A stretch of DNA of 64,000 nucleotides from Crocodylus rhombifer (Eukaryota; Chordata; Crocodylia; Crocodylidae): assembly GCA_038503035.1 (NCBI GenBank), contig JAVSML010000971.1, positions 879 to 64,878 on the forward strand, in the 5' to 3' direction. The notes below the pieces were generated by a model. It ran no database searches and had not been told where the DNA came from. It saw nothing but the letters and a program-made list of their open reading frames with translations. Numbering within the stretch: the stretch's first letter is position 1; the number at the start of each line of letters is the position of its first letter. The translations under genes and the position numbers were made by a program. Below, piece by piece: positions 46,140 to 57,655 of this stretch.

Positions 46140-47095
46140 TGATGGAGAATTTAGGCATATTCTCAAAAATACGTAGGTGCCTAATGCCCATTAAAATCAA
46201 ATAGACTCTGGCATCTCCATTAAAATCTATGGGAGATAGGCACCTAAATAATGTTAAGGATTTGGGCCACAAAGACAAAATCCAAATTGGTTCCTTAGGT
46301 TCTTGCCCTCCACCACTATAATGCCTAAAAACAAGGTTAGGTACCGAGGTGCCTTGAATAAGCAGTGGGGAGCGGATGTTGCCTGTGAAGAGAGATTCGG
46401 AGTACCTAGAAGTACCTACAGATAGCTAGTCTGAAACACGCGGCATGACACGTGCAACTGAATTCCTGTCCCACTCCAGAGCTGCACATGAGACAATTCA
46501 CTTGCGATCATAATTTTTGAACCAAGAAATCTCTAGTATAAAATATATAAACTGTCTTGGAAGCAGGGACTAGAACCTAATCTTTCCAACCCCACGTGTA
46601 TGCCCTGACCACTCGGCTACATAAGCAGCCTCCTTCTGGCCCTGTGACCTCTTGCATCCTTAGTCTACAGTGGCACAGCTCACGCCAGGAGGCAGAGTGG
46701 CTCCCAAAGGCTAGCGTGGTGGTTAGGGCACTCACCTGGGAGATGAAACACGTTGGTTTAAAGCCCTCCCGAGCAAGGCAGCTGCACTTTGTGCTCAGTA
46801 TTCTCAGTGTGAGTTAGGTATGTTCTGTGGGTGCAGGTCTCAGGTGCCTTGAGGACTTTCCAACTCCAAAATACAAGCGTCAAATGGACTTGGGCATCTA
46901 CTGAGTTTTGTGGTGACTGGAGTGGGGTTGAAGTGCATTGCTGCTTGGGACTTAGATGCTTAAATTCCTTTTAAATTCCATTTAGGTCCCCACATGGCCA
47001 ATCTGGATGTGGCCTAACAACCCACCAAGGGTCACAGAGGAGGTCGCTGAAGGAGGAAAGAATTACATACTAGTCTCCCAAGTCCAAAGGTATGA
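46140..47095. mobile_element. Composite of ancient amniote retroposon fragments
   Basis: 46150-46270 has TAGGTGCCTAATGCCCATTA...ATAGGCACCTAAATAATG. 46560-46625 is an antisense tRNA-like head (CCTGACCACTCGGCTAC) and 46705-46790 a sense one (GTGGTGGTTAGGGCACTCAC + CTGGGAGATG). 47018-47095 ends with CAAGGGTCACAGAGGAGGTC. Head-to-head tRNA-like heads within 150 bp are characteristic of an old repeat type seen in turtles and crocodilians. Family name uncertain. Confidence 0.5.
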
Positions 47096-48492
47096 CTCGC
47101 CTCGCTTCATCAAACAACCCGAATCATTAAGTCAGTGAACAAACTCAATACAGACATGCCAATTCACCACTACACTTTTCTGTGCAAATGTAGTTTCCTT
47201 TTCTGCTTTCCTTTTTTTGTTTTTTGTTTTTTTACATTAGTCTCTTCCTCCTCCCATGAACCAAGTGTCTCATTTCTGAATACAAGCATCTCAAATGAGT
47301 CTGAGAAATGCATTGTCAAGAAAAGCACATCATTAGCTAGAACCAATATAGCATCAGGTTAACATAACAGATTGACAGATTGGGCTGACAAAGAATGTGA
47401 GCGTGGTAAACTCACAGCCGGCAAAAAAGGCAGAGGCAATATTTTGTAGCAATACAAGCAGCCACCATCACTACAGTAGAGGAGTTCACCTTGATTTGCT
47501 CATCAAGAAATTGGTGTATTTGCCAGTAAGACTATTCAAATATGGGAGATAAGTTGTCAGGAAACCATGGCTTCTCAGTGATGTATTGTCTATTCTATTA
47601 CAAGCTACATCATGGAGAGAAAAAAAAAAAATTTAGTTTACCTGCTTGACAGCAAAGGACAAGATGACTGACTATCAGTTTGTATCTTTAAACACACTGA
47701 ACCATGACAGAAAAAAGCAACAGAGCTGTTTATGTGAACTCATCCCTTACTCTTGGGGCTTTGGAGTTTTGAAAGTTTTATAGCACTGAAATATTCTAAA
47801 TCTAGGCAGGCACTGACTTGGTGGACTGAATTTATTTCCATGAGATTTCTCATTAAACCTAAATCTGTCCAGATTTATAATTTACTCCCAAAAATTCTTG
47901 AACTCTTTCATATTTTGTCGTATTTTGGTTCTCAGTGACTATACCTGTGCATAACAATTTATTAAGAAGCCTGCAAGATAATGTTCAAATTGTGTTAAGG
48001 GTGGGGGGAAGTGTTGCTCAAAAGAATTGCAGCAAAAAGCTAAACTAGATTGCCACCTTAAAGATGTTATGAATTCTATTGCAGTCAATATGGTTTCATT
48101 TGAAGGACTTGATTTTTACCTTGCCTTCAAGCCAGGCTCTGTTGGGTTTTTGGCAGTCTTTTCTCTCCAAATAGCTGCGTTACAATTTTGTGCCTGTAAT
48201 TAATCACAAGCACAGACTGTAAACTGTTTGTAGGATGAACTGTAATGAATTTGTAGGCGTAAACAGGTAGCTGGCTACATGGCCACCATCATTATTATTA
48301 TTCATAATATGGCTCATGAAGATGAGGGGCAGGAAAGAGTTTTCGCATCCAACCAAAACTATCGAGACTTTTTTAAAAATGCGATTCAATAGTCAGGACA
48401 AATCTATGATTCTAAAATAAAACCTTAATGCTTCAGAATGACTAAGAGAGTCTGGTGGTCAGGGGACCATGCAGTATTTGGGATGGGAAAAT
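47096..48492. other. Gene-free stretch
   Basis: A11 run at ~47622. 48110-48310 is non-repetitive with GTAATTAATCACAAGC and ATTATTATTATTCATAA. No gene. Confidence 0.4.
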
Positions 48493-50065
48493 AGTTTCAT
48501 AGTTGGTAGGGTCGGAAGGAACCTGAGCAGATCATCAAGTCTGACCCCCTGCTGTGGCAGGAGAGAGTATTGGGGTCAAATGACCCCAGCAAGGTGTTCA
48601 TCCAGCCTCCTTTTAAAGACCCCCAGGGTAGGAGCCAACATCACTTCTCTTGGAAGTTGGTTCCAGATACTAGCCACCCTGACCGTGAAGTCATGCCTCC
48701 TGATATCTAGTCTGAATCTACCCTCAGCCAGCTTGTGACCGGTATTCCTGGTCACTCCTGCCAGTGCTCGGGGGAACATGGACTCCCCCAGTGCCTGCTG
48801 GTCCCCCCTGACTAGTTTGTAACAGGCCACGAGATCCCCCTCAGCCTTCTCTTGTGGAGGCTGAACAGGTTCAGGTCCCGTAGCCTCTCCTCATAGGGCC
48901 TGCCCTGCTGCCCCCCAATCATGCGAGCAGCCTCCTCTGGCCCCTCTCCATGTTGTCCACATCCCTCCTGAAGTGCGGCACCCAGAACTGGACGCAGTGC
49001 TCCAGCTGCGGCCTGACCAGTGTCGCGTAGAGGGGGAGGATCACCTCCTTGGACCTGCTTGAGATGCATCTGTGGATGTATGACAAGGTGCAGTTGGCTT
49101 TCCTGACCGCGTCCCCACACTGCCGGCCCATGTTCATCTTGGCATCAGTGACGACTCCAAGATCCTTTTCTGCCTCTGCACTGACAAGAAGGGAGTTCCC
49201 CAGCCTGTAGGTATGCTGCTGGTTCTTCCTCCCCAGGTGCAGCACCTTGTACTTATCAGTGTTGAATCCCATCCTGTTCTCATCCGCCCACCCCTGCAAC
49301 CTGTCTAGGTCCTATTGTAACCTATTCCTCCCTTCTAGCATGCCCACTTCCCCCCACATCTTAGTGTCGTCTGCGAATTTGAACAGGGTGCTATTTACCC
49401 CCTCGTCCAAGTCACTGATGAAGATGTTGAACAGTGCGGGCCCAAGGACCGAGCCCTGGGGGACCCCACTGCCCACATCCTTCCAAGTTGAAAATGACCC
49501 ATCCACCACCGCTCTCTGGGTGCGGCCCTCCAGCCAATTGCCGACCCAATTGACTGTGTGGGTGTCGACATCACAGCCCCCCAGTTTCATAATGAGAACG
49601 GGGTGAGAGACAGTGTCGAAGGCCTTCCGAAAGTCCAGAAAGACTATGTCCACTGCTACCCCTGCGTCTGAGGATTTTGTGACCTGGTCATAGAAGGCCA
49701 CCAGGTTGGTCTGACAGGACCTGCCACTAATGCAGCCGTGTTGGTTGTCCCGAAGCATGATCTCCCCCATTGGCCCCTCGTGGACATGCGCCAGGATAAT
49801 TCTCTCAAAAAGCTTCCCCAGGATCGAGGTAAGACTATGTGGCCTATAGTTTCCCAGGTTCCCCTTCCTCCCTTTTTTGAAGATGGGAACCACGCTGGCC
49901 CTCTTCCAGTCTTCTGGCACCACACCAGAGCACCACGAGTGCTCATACAGCCGTGCCAGGGGTCCCGCAATGACCTCAGGTAATTCCCTCAGCGCTCTGG
50001 GGTGGAGATCGTCCGGACCAGCTGATTTAAATACATCCAGCCCCTCCAGGTTCAGTCCCTATTCT
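48493..50065 (-). mobile_element. CR1 LINE, 5'-truncated, ~1.57 kb
   Basis: The 3' end AGTTTCATAGTTGGTAGGGT + CGGAAGGAACC starts at 48493. It runs through C-terminal ORF2, RT palm and pre-RT, and stops at about 50065 after [15 protein letters not shown] text. Same subfamily as the 41-kb copy by near-identical wording, but longer and more damaged. Confidence 0.95.
48576..49990 (-). pseudogene. CR1 ORF2 reverse transcriptase, broken
   Basis: Reverse transcriptase with most of its palm. 49312-49923 (203 codons) holds [33 protein letters not shown], the [16 protein letters not shown] motif and [11 protein letters not shown], so all catalytic Asp boxes are present. One nonsense codon (TAG at ~49309, where the family has a Lys before DLDRLQ) ends this part. 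The next segment (48919-49299) runs to a 1-base deletion near 48940, and a second 1-base deletion in a C-run near 48837 separates the last segment (48576-48830, ending FKRRLDEHLAGVI). Compared with the 41-kb copy these three lesions are directly visible. Not functional. Confidence 0.95.
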
Positions 50066-50854
50066 GGGTCAGGCCTAATAGGAAAGTCAGTTTTGATTCA
50101 TGTGTCTTAGCTGGCTGCCCTAAATGCTGAACTAACTGGCGATTCAGAGATAGGTCTCTGCCACTGGTTCGGACCAGAAATTCCATGCTGGAGGAGAGAA
50201 ACTAGTTCAAATCACAGAAACTAAAATGTATGAGCAGATGCTTGTGGGCACACAATTATACAGAAAAAGCAAACAAGCAAACAAAAAGTGAAAACGACCA
50301 TGAAAGCACATCCTTGAATAACTCTTATGTGCATTTTGATTTAAAATACTTTGTGTACATAAACAGGGGTTAACTGGATTGTAATTGGTAATAAATGTAC
50401 AGCAATAGATTCAGCAGATTAAATAAAATACAGGTTTACCTGTGGGTTTACTATTAATTGCAGATGTAGGAAATGTGTTGGCCAAAATGGTGGCAATAGA
50501 AAGTGAATTAGTGACACATATTATTAAATTATACCCCGGGACAAAGGGATTAATCCTCAGTTTATCGTACGTGGAGTTCTTCCTATATAAGCATGACGTT
50601 GCACATGCCACCCCTGGAAGAGATCATGCTCCTCCAACTGATCTTTCCTAGATATTCACTAATTGATAATGCAAGCTGAATATGTTTAGCCTAGATGTCA
50701 TAACCTATAAAGTACAAACACAGTCACTTCTACTGAACAGGCTCTGAGTAGCTGTAATGTCATTTTAACCTATAATGTTTACCTGTGTTTGTATCAATAC
50801 TCACTGGTACCAGGTTAGCCAATTTCTTGCAGACATTATTCAGATACATAAATC

Positions 50855-51030
50855 ATTTTGCATTTCTATAGCACCAGGCACTGATGATAATGCATTGTGT
50901 CACCTCTACATTGCACATGGAAAAATTGAGCTGTAGGGAGCTGAAGGTCCCTGGTCAGGCAGAAAGCCAACAGCACAGCAAAGACGAGAGCCCAGGTTTT
51001 CTTTGCTCCCAAGTCTACCACTTTAGCCAC
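50855..51030 (-). mobile_element. MIR-like ancient retroposon
   Basis: TTGCATTTCTATAGCACCAG then GAAAAATTGAGCTGTAGGGA, CTGGTCAGGCAGAAAGCCAA and GAGCCCAGGTTTTC are the antisense MIR-type order. Confidence 0.55.
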
Positions 51031-51373
51031 AAAACAACCCTTTCGTTTTCATTAATTACAAAACTCCAGTGAATCTGCAAGCTCACCCGAGAGGCAGCCA
51101 CTGTGAGTGGTGTAATTAAGTTGCTTTTGATCCCTTTTAGGTTTGGCAGGATAGTGAATGCTCAGGTCTCTAGCTTCCTGCTAGGACTGAGCAGCACTAT
51201 GGGTTCCCTTACTTTTCCTTTAGCATCCAATTATTGCTGGCAGTTGTTGGAAAAGATGTTTGTTGTCCAGGAAAAAGATACCAAGAAAGTACTAAGTTGG
51301 AGGTATTTTATAGTGTGAAAAGCAACAAAGAGTAAAGAGACCTAATGTTCTCTCTCCCTGGTGTAGCTCCTCT

Positions 51374-51460
51374 GACAATAGTGTAACTAGGGCAGGGTGA
51401 CCAGGACAGCCACCCTAGGTGCCAACTTTGGGTCGGGGAGGGAGATACAAAAAACCCACT
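51374..51460. mobile_element. One end of a DNA transposon
   Basis: AGTGTAACTAGGGCAGGGTG + ACC...CACCCTAGGTGCCAACTTTG resembles the end of a common reptilian DNA transposon. The opposite end was not found. Confidence 0.35.
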
Positions 51461-52164
51461 GCTCCCACACTGCATAAATCATCCCAGTGGCACAACTGCA
51501 GCTGGAACTCATCTTTGCCCACGTGCGTCACAGCTGCCTCCAGTGCCCAGCCAGCTATGTGGTTATATGCCATAGCAGATATGAATATGCTGTAATATGT
51601 CATCTATTTAAATGCAATATAGTCCCAGAACTTTGACAATATCTTAAACAAGCACATAAAGAACATTTTTTTTTTAATTCGTAGTGTGAGCTGTGGCTGG
51701 ACATTAATTCTAATGTTCTGAAAGCAAAATGGGCCCTAATGGGCTCCAGGCTCTAATCTTATTCTAAGCAAATGTATTAGTTCTTAATTTGTGGGATGGT
51801 CATACCAGTTTAAACTATACACCATGGGAAAAAATGTGCAGAATTGTTGGTAAATAAGTTCCACAAGACCATACCTCAAAAAAATCAGTACAACTCAAGG
51901 GACATTTTCCCCAGTAATATCAAGGAATAAGAATGTTTATAGTTTGTTTAACATTAAAGTTTTGCGCAGAAGCAAAAGCTACCACAGCATTTTAAATCAA
52001 GTTAATGGTTAGAATTGCACGTCTCTTCACTTTTGGTGCAGTAACACGGCTACTCTGTACATCACCGGTTCTCAGTGCTACCAGACACGGCTCTCGGGGA
52101 TTTCAATGCAAGTACTACTTAGTGCATCATTGGGACAGGCTAGCAAAAAAGCACAACTAATAAT

Positions 52165-52400
52165 CTAATAGAATGTGCGTAATTAGCACTCTCTTGAATT
52201 ACTCAGTATACTACTGGAGACTCAATGTTTTCTAGCCATATTCTATGGGCTGAATTATTTAAATAAATGCAGTTGATAAATAGCAATTAAATTAGCAGTG
52301 TCCAAGGTAGTCTGCCAGACTGAGTTTATAAAAAAGCTGCTAAAACTGGTTTAATTGGTAGAGACCTTTGAAAGTCATATAACATTCTGTCGGGTTTTGC
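52165..52400. promoter_or_regulatory. Candidate conserved non-coding element
   Basis: GCGTAATTAGCAC (52177-52189), GAATTATTTAAATAAATGCA and AGCAATTAAATTAGC (52282-52296) are homeodomain-like sites in non-repetitive DNA. Visual judgement only. Confidence 0.18.
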
Positions 52401-53040
52401 TTACATCAAGCTGTGCCTCTTCCTAATTATAACTACACTTCAATGCTCTTCAACTTTTCAATGAAACTTGTACGATTCAGTTATCTTAATCTGTTAACAG
52501 ACTCTACTGCTCTCCAAACAGCGACAGTTCAAGAAAAAAAAATGACAGAATGTCACTCGTATACAACTTCAGAGACCAACCAAATCCAGTGCTGTTTACC
52601 TTAATCAGGCCTCTGTTCAGTCAATCCTATGCAATATTTCAAGATGCAAATTATATTAGAACTAAATCCCAACCCCTTTTCTTTTTACTTGCAAAACTAA
52701 AATCTAGCTAACAATATTTTGTCAGGTGAGAAATGCACTGCCCTTCCTTTCTGCCATCTCAACATAAATGTTTTTTTTCCATAAAAAGATGCAGCTAAAC
52801 CTCAAGTCAATGTGCCCAAAGAACAGCGTGCCCTGCCAGCGCTGCTGGCCCCACATGGATACCCCGGCCCCACACGGTCACATCTCTGCCACTCCCAGGG
52901 TCTGCATGGAAACCAGCTGCAGCAATGCGGGCATGGGGCTGCTGGGAAATAATGTCTGCCATGGACCTGATCTGGCCTCTGGGCTGGACTGCCTGCCCTG
53001 ATCTATTGGTATGAGAAAAACTCAGAAAAGAAGATAATAA

Positions 53041-53262
53041 AGGGGGGTGAGAGCGAGAGCAAGTGAGCAAGCAAGAAAGAGAGCATGGGCAAGCAAGCAA
53101 GCGACAACAAGTGAGCAAGAAAGAGAGAAAGGGAAAGCAAGCGAACGAGCAAAAGAGCGAGAGTAAGGGCAAGTGAGCGAGTAAGCAAGACAGTGAGAGC
53201 AAGAGCAAGCGACAGCAAGAGAAAGTGAGCAAGCAAGAGAATGAGCGAGACAGAGAGAGATG
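53041..53262. repeat. Purine-rich (GAGCAAGC)-like low-complexity tract
   Basis: About 220 bp made of short, shuffled GAGC, AAGC, AAGA and GTGAGC units. It yields open frames of repeated Leu/Ser on the minus strand (up to 141 codons) that are not genes. Confidence 0.9.
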
Positions 53263-53360
53263 GCTGATTTCAGAAGCTTAGATATGTGCGTGTATTCAGG
53301 TGAATTGTTTCCTGGAGAAAAGAATAGCCAATGACTTATTTTGGACCATTTGCCCTAGAG

Positions 53361-53974
53361 CAGTGATGCCCAACCTGTTGCCCAATGGACAAGATTGGCA
53401 ATGCCTGGTCTGTCCACAGGCTGGATCCAGGGGGTGTTTCTGATCTGGCACCCAGGCAGGCATGGTAGGTACCCTCTGGCATGCAGAGGGGCACAAGGGG
53501 CAGGCCAGCTCCCATGCAGCCCTGTAAGGGAAAGGAGCTTGACATGACATAACGCAGAGGGAAAAGGGTGTGGCCAGGCCCCAACCTGGTCCTGCAGAGG
53601 GAAGGGGGCATGGCCCAGGCCTGTAGGGAGGTGGGGGGAAGGGGGCATAGTGCAGTCCTGTGGGAGAAGGGGGCACAAGCAGGCCTCAAGCCAGCCCCAC
53701 AACAAGGGGAGAAGGCATGGCCCATCCATGATCTAGAAGCAAGGGTGGGAGCGGGGCATGGCCCAGCCCCATGGAGGAAAGGGACATAGCTTGGCTCCAA
53801 CCAGCCATGCAAGGATTGGGGTTTGGGGATTTTGCAGGGAGATGATGGCCTTATTAATGGCCACTGTTCCCCTGCTGCTAAATTTCTGGACCCACAGGGA
53901 GATCCATAAACCAGATGTGATGGCTCCACAGGCTGCATTTGGCCGACAGACTAGGGGTTGAGCGAGCACCCTCG
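53361..53974. mobile_element. hAT-like element, family A copy 2, perfect 8-bp TSD
   Basis: CCCTAGAG occurs immediately outside both ends (53353-53360 and 53975-53982). The left end CAGTGATGCCCAACCTG and right end CTAGGGGTTGAGCGAGCACC match the family A ends at 44.49 kb. The interior shares CTAAATTTCTGGACCCACAG. 8-bp duplication plus CAGTG ends is diagnostic of hAT (established). The G-rich centre gives long spurious frames on both strands, e.g. 53336-53938. Confidence 0.93.
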
Positions 53975-53982
53975 CCCTAGAG

Positions 53983-54829
53983 TAACATTAGGCTCTTTAG
54001 TTTGTTCTTGTTTCTTGGCACAATAGTCACACTTGGGCAGTAGCTGTCTGTGGAATAGTCAAGAAACAACTAGAAAAATCAAAGAACTGGAAGTCCTCCA
54101 GGAGGAAAGTTTTAAAGCAAAGAAAATGAACATATTACTTAAAATAATAATGAACAAAATATTCTGACAGTCTTATACATTTATTAACTTGGCCTGCTTA
54201 ATGATGACTAACCCATTTTAATTGCACTAAACTGCACTGAAAGGCTCTTCATATGGAAATCGCCACAATACAATCCTAGTACCTTAATACTGTGATCCAA
54301 AGTCACAGAAGTTTTGTCTTTTATCTGTAGAAATTTGCCTTGGAGTTACTTTTTAACTATCGAAAATGAAAAAGGATAGAATGAATGGAACAAAGATTTT
54401 CAAAACAGTGGTGATATTCTAGTAGAACCTGCCTTCCAGTTGGAATGAAACATTGTCATTTTTACTGTTAGTCCATTTTTACAGATATAGGACATGTTTT
54501 CTTATATATAGATTCTGTCATCTTGAAGAAAGAAGGAAGAAGCTTCATTGCCTTCTGATTTCAGCATCAGAGTAAGAGGAAAGTTTGAATGACATGACTA
54601 CAATGCATATGAATATATTAACACACTATAAATTGAAAATTAGAAATAACAAAATGACATATTATATGAGATATAAAGTCTAATCCACTTTTTTCTACTC
54701 TAAGGAACCTTCCAATTTAAGCTCACCTAGTTGGAGGAAATCATAAGACATAGAAATCCCAGCTCAGAACAAGGCTGGAGTCCATTTAATTAGCAGAAAA
54801 ACTATATTTTATTCTATGCAAGTCACACA
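53983..54829. other. Gene-free stretch
   Basis: AT-rich, no repeat ends or coding motif recognised. Confidence 0.45.
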
Positions 54830-56265
54830 AGGAGAGGCTGAAGGAGCTAGGCATGTTCAGCTTTCAAAAAAGGTGCTTAAAATGAGACACGATAGCAGTC
54901 TTCAAATATTTTTTTGAAGGGCTGCCATAAAAAAAACAGGGAGAATACCTTCTCTCTTTTGAGGCAGAATAGGAGGTGGAGCATGGCTTGAAATTGCAGG
55001 CAAGCAGGTTTAGGTTAGGTATCAGGGAACAGTTCTTCACTGTTATAGCTGTGATGCAGTGGAATAGACAACCTAGGGAAGTTGTAGGACCTCCATTAAT
55101 AGACGTGTTCAAGACGACATGGGACAGGCAGTGGTCAGGGATGATCTAGGTGTGTCTGTGTCTATGTCCCATGGATATTTTCCATGCTTCTGGGCTTTGC
55201 TGGCTGCCATGTGGGGCGGTAAGGAATTCTACAGTCCCCCACCCCATACCCCACCTTCTTCTGTTGCACACATTAGGGTTGTTTTGTTTAGGGGGTTTTT
55301 AGCTTTCCTCAGAGGCATTGGGTGTTGGCTGCAGCCAAGGCTTGGTATTTTGCCTGGGGAGTGCCAATGTTCCTGCTGGGACTTAAACCTGGAGATTCCT
55401 GGCTAGTGAGTCTTGCTCAGGAACAGACCTGCTCATGGACAGACCAATTGCCAAACTTGGGGTCAGGAAGAAATTTTACCCCATTGGTATGGAGTGTGTA
55501 GGGGTTTGTCTTCCTCTGTACTAGGGTCATGGCCCTCTACCTGGAATCTCTTGAGCATATATTAATGGACTTTTATACAAGCAGGATGCTAGCTGCTGTG
55601 TTTCCCCTGCTTTACCTGTGACAGGTTAGGGTGTTATGTCTGTGTTGTGTCAGGCTTCATGGTAGCTTTACTAAGGCTAGAGACAGAAATTACACAAACT
55701 CGTACAAGTGATGATCAGAAACCAATTCAAATCTGTAACACAATAGAAGTTCAGTGCACATAAACCATTTTCAAAATGGCCCAAACCGGTTTAAGATACA
55801 CCTGGATGGATGTAGCATCAGACTGAACTGATTTAGGTTAAACTGGATTATTGAACTTTTGTTCCAGATCCTCTCCAGATTCAAGTTAATTCCCAGTCCC
55901 CCAACATCCCAGGATGTTTTGCATTCCCCTCACAGGGTGGGCAGGCTAGCTTTGGCCCAACCTGTCAACTCTAACAGAGCAGGAAAGCATGCTCTAGCGC
56001 CCTCTGGCATCTAGCCTGGACCACTGCAGGCACGTGGCTGAATTTCTGAATGAAAAGAGAATGTCTGCTCACTTGCTTAATCAGTTCAATCTATGCAATT
56101 TAGACTAACCTGCGAAGATTTAATCTATTCAGCCTCAGGCTTTTTTCACCATCTGCACTTAACCTAAGAGGTTAGATTATAAATTTATATAGGATGGTTT
56201 CTGCCTCAGGCAGGGAGCTGGACTAGACGAACTATGGAGTTCCCTTCCAGCCCTACTATGATTCT
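54830..56265 (+). mobile_element. CR1 LINE 3' part, interrupted
   Basis: 54830-55110 is decayed C-terminal ORF2 (ATTTTTTTGAAGGGCTGCC, TAGGTTAGGTATCAGGGAAC + AGTTCTTC). From 55110 runs a long CR1 3' UTR (GGGGTCAGGAAGAAATTTTA + CCCC, TGTGTTGTGTCAGGCTTCAT). The terminal text resumes only at 56164 (CTAAGAGGTTAGATTATAAA, GAGCTGGACTAGACGAACTA, TCCCTTCCAGCCCTACTATG). The two parts are in the same orientation and separated by a 488-bp insertion. Confidence 0.8.
55676..56163. mobile_element. DNA transposon inserted in CR1 3' UTR
   Basis: CTAAG stands at both junctions (55671-55675 and 56164-56168). The left part (GAGACAGAAATTACACAAAC, AAGTGATGATCAGAAACC) is related to the 40.63-kb element. The interior is rich in GGTTTAA/TTAAACC-type motifs. 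TIRs are weak; the right end reversed starts GTGCAGATGG. Superfamily uncertain. Confidence 0.65.
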
Positions 56266-57094
56266 AATGCTCATATCTTAACAGGACCATATTCTGTATT
56301 CTTACTGGAAATATATTTAATGCTATCTTTGCATCGCTACCTAGGAACTGTCAATCCAAATCTGAATTCTACTTCTTCTTCCTCTTTTGGAGAGGATGTC
56401 CCGTTTCAGCTAATCATCTTACACAAAGAACAAATACTTCCAAGAGGGGATGAAATAGCTCTCAGTGAAAAAAAATTATCTTGCTTACTACATTTTATTG
56501 AGCTCTTTACTTTCCCTACAGATTATCTATAGAAATCTTAAGTAGTTATTTTCCGCCAGCATTTCCTTTAACTGAACTTTCAGGAACATCTTGTTTCTTT
56601 TCTGAAGTGTTCTGCTTCATGTGAGGTTGAAGGAATAAAATGTATTAAAAAGTTAGAATGCCCTGCATGTTTATATTCCAAATCATCATTTGTGTTGGGA
56701 ACTCAGAATAATCCAGTCCTAGCATTCGAAAATGTTCAGATATGTATTGCTTCCTTCTAATCTTTTCCTGGATCAAGTTGGAGGTGGTGATGCAATGTTA
56801 ATGAAGGACTTTGTGTTGCATTTCCAGCTGGGACTGGAAGCAGAAAGTTCATCAGAAAACTTGACTGCAATGTTGCCAGCCTAATTTCACCTAAATCAAC
56901 AGTCCCTGAAATGGTTCAAGTAAGCAAAAGATGTTTTCAGGTGTTTACTCAAATCAAATCCAAAGTATAAGCTCTTAGCAGTCTCTAGTTCCAAGAGCTC
57001 TGGCCAGAGGTCTGGCTACTTCTGTTAAGGAACAATTGACAAATTTAGACCAGAATACTAGTACAGACATATACAGCAAAGGGCCAGTAGTGTA
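56266..57094. other. Gene-free stretch
   Basis: No repeat end or coding motif recognised; the frame 56320-56532 has no domain. Confidence 0.4.
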
Positions 57095-57655
57095 TTCTTG
57101 TTGGAAAACGTGGCAGTAACATACTGGGTTGCATTAAGAGGAGTGTCACCTGCAAGTCAAGGGAAGGGATTTTGCCACTCGGTTCAGCACTGGCAAGGCC
57201 CCACCTGGAGTACTGTGTCTAGTTTTGGGCACTGTGCTTCGCAAAACATGTGGACAAATTGGGAAGTGCCCAGCAAAGAGCAATAAAAAATGATTAGGGT
57301 CTCGGAAATATGATTTACAAATTTGCTAAAACAGGGATTATTCAATCTGTAGAAGAGAAGATTGAGGATTGTAAAAAAGAATAGAAATCAATTATTCCTT
57401 GTGGCTACTGAAAGGGCAACAAGAAATAATGGTCTTAAATTCCCATTAGGGAAATTTAGGTTGGATATTAGGAAGAACTTCTTAACTCTGAGGGTGGTTA
57501 AGCATTGAAGTAGGTTATCTAAAGAGGTTGTGGCGTCACCATCCTCAGTAGTTTTTAAGAGAAGGCTAGACAAAAACTTTTCTGCAATGATTGGTCCTGC
57601 CTTGAGCAAGAATTTAGACCAGACAACTTCCTCAGGTCCCTTAGAGCCAAATTTT
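57095..57655 (+). mobile_element. CR1 LINE C-terminal ORF2 fragment
   Basis: CAAGGCCCCACCTGGAGTAC + TGTGTCTAGTTTTGGGCAC is the CR1 region for 'RPQLEYC-VQFW'. GGTTGGATATTAGGAAGAAC + TTCTT and TTTTTAAGAGAAGGCTAGAC + AAAAAC are later CR1 ORF2 blocks. Many stops; clearly old. Its 3' terminal UTR is shortened (ends near CTCAGGTCCC). Confidence 0.8.

Larger units (their letters stand above)
50066..53040. other. Gene-free stretch
   Basis: Includes the MIR-like piece at 50855-51030, a possible DNA-transposon end at 51374-51460 and a candidate conserved block at 52165-52400. Otherwise AT-rich with no gene. Confidence 0.4.

Noticed and set aside
46560..46790. tRNA genes (box-A/box-B-like text)
   Set aside because: Head-to-head tRNA-like heads of old retroposons; no full cloverleaf or intact anticodon arm.
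52807..53236. 141- and 77-codon Leu/Ser-rich minus frames that look like membrane proteins
   Set aside because: Translation of the GAGCAAGC-type low-complexity tract; the hydrophobicity is an artefact of the repeat.
53336..53938. 200-codon minus frame and overlapping 124-126 codon frames
   Set aside because: They lie within the hAT-like element 53361-53974, are Pro/Cys-rich with no domain, and are open in three frames because of the G-rich composition.
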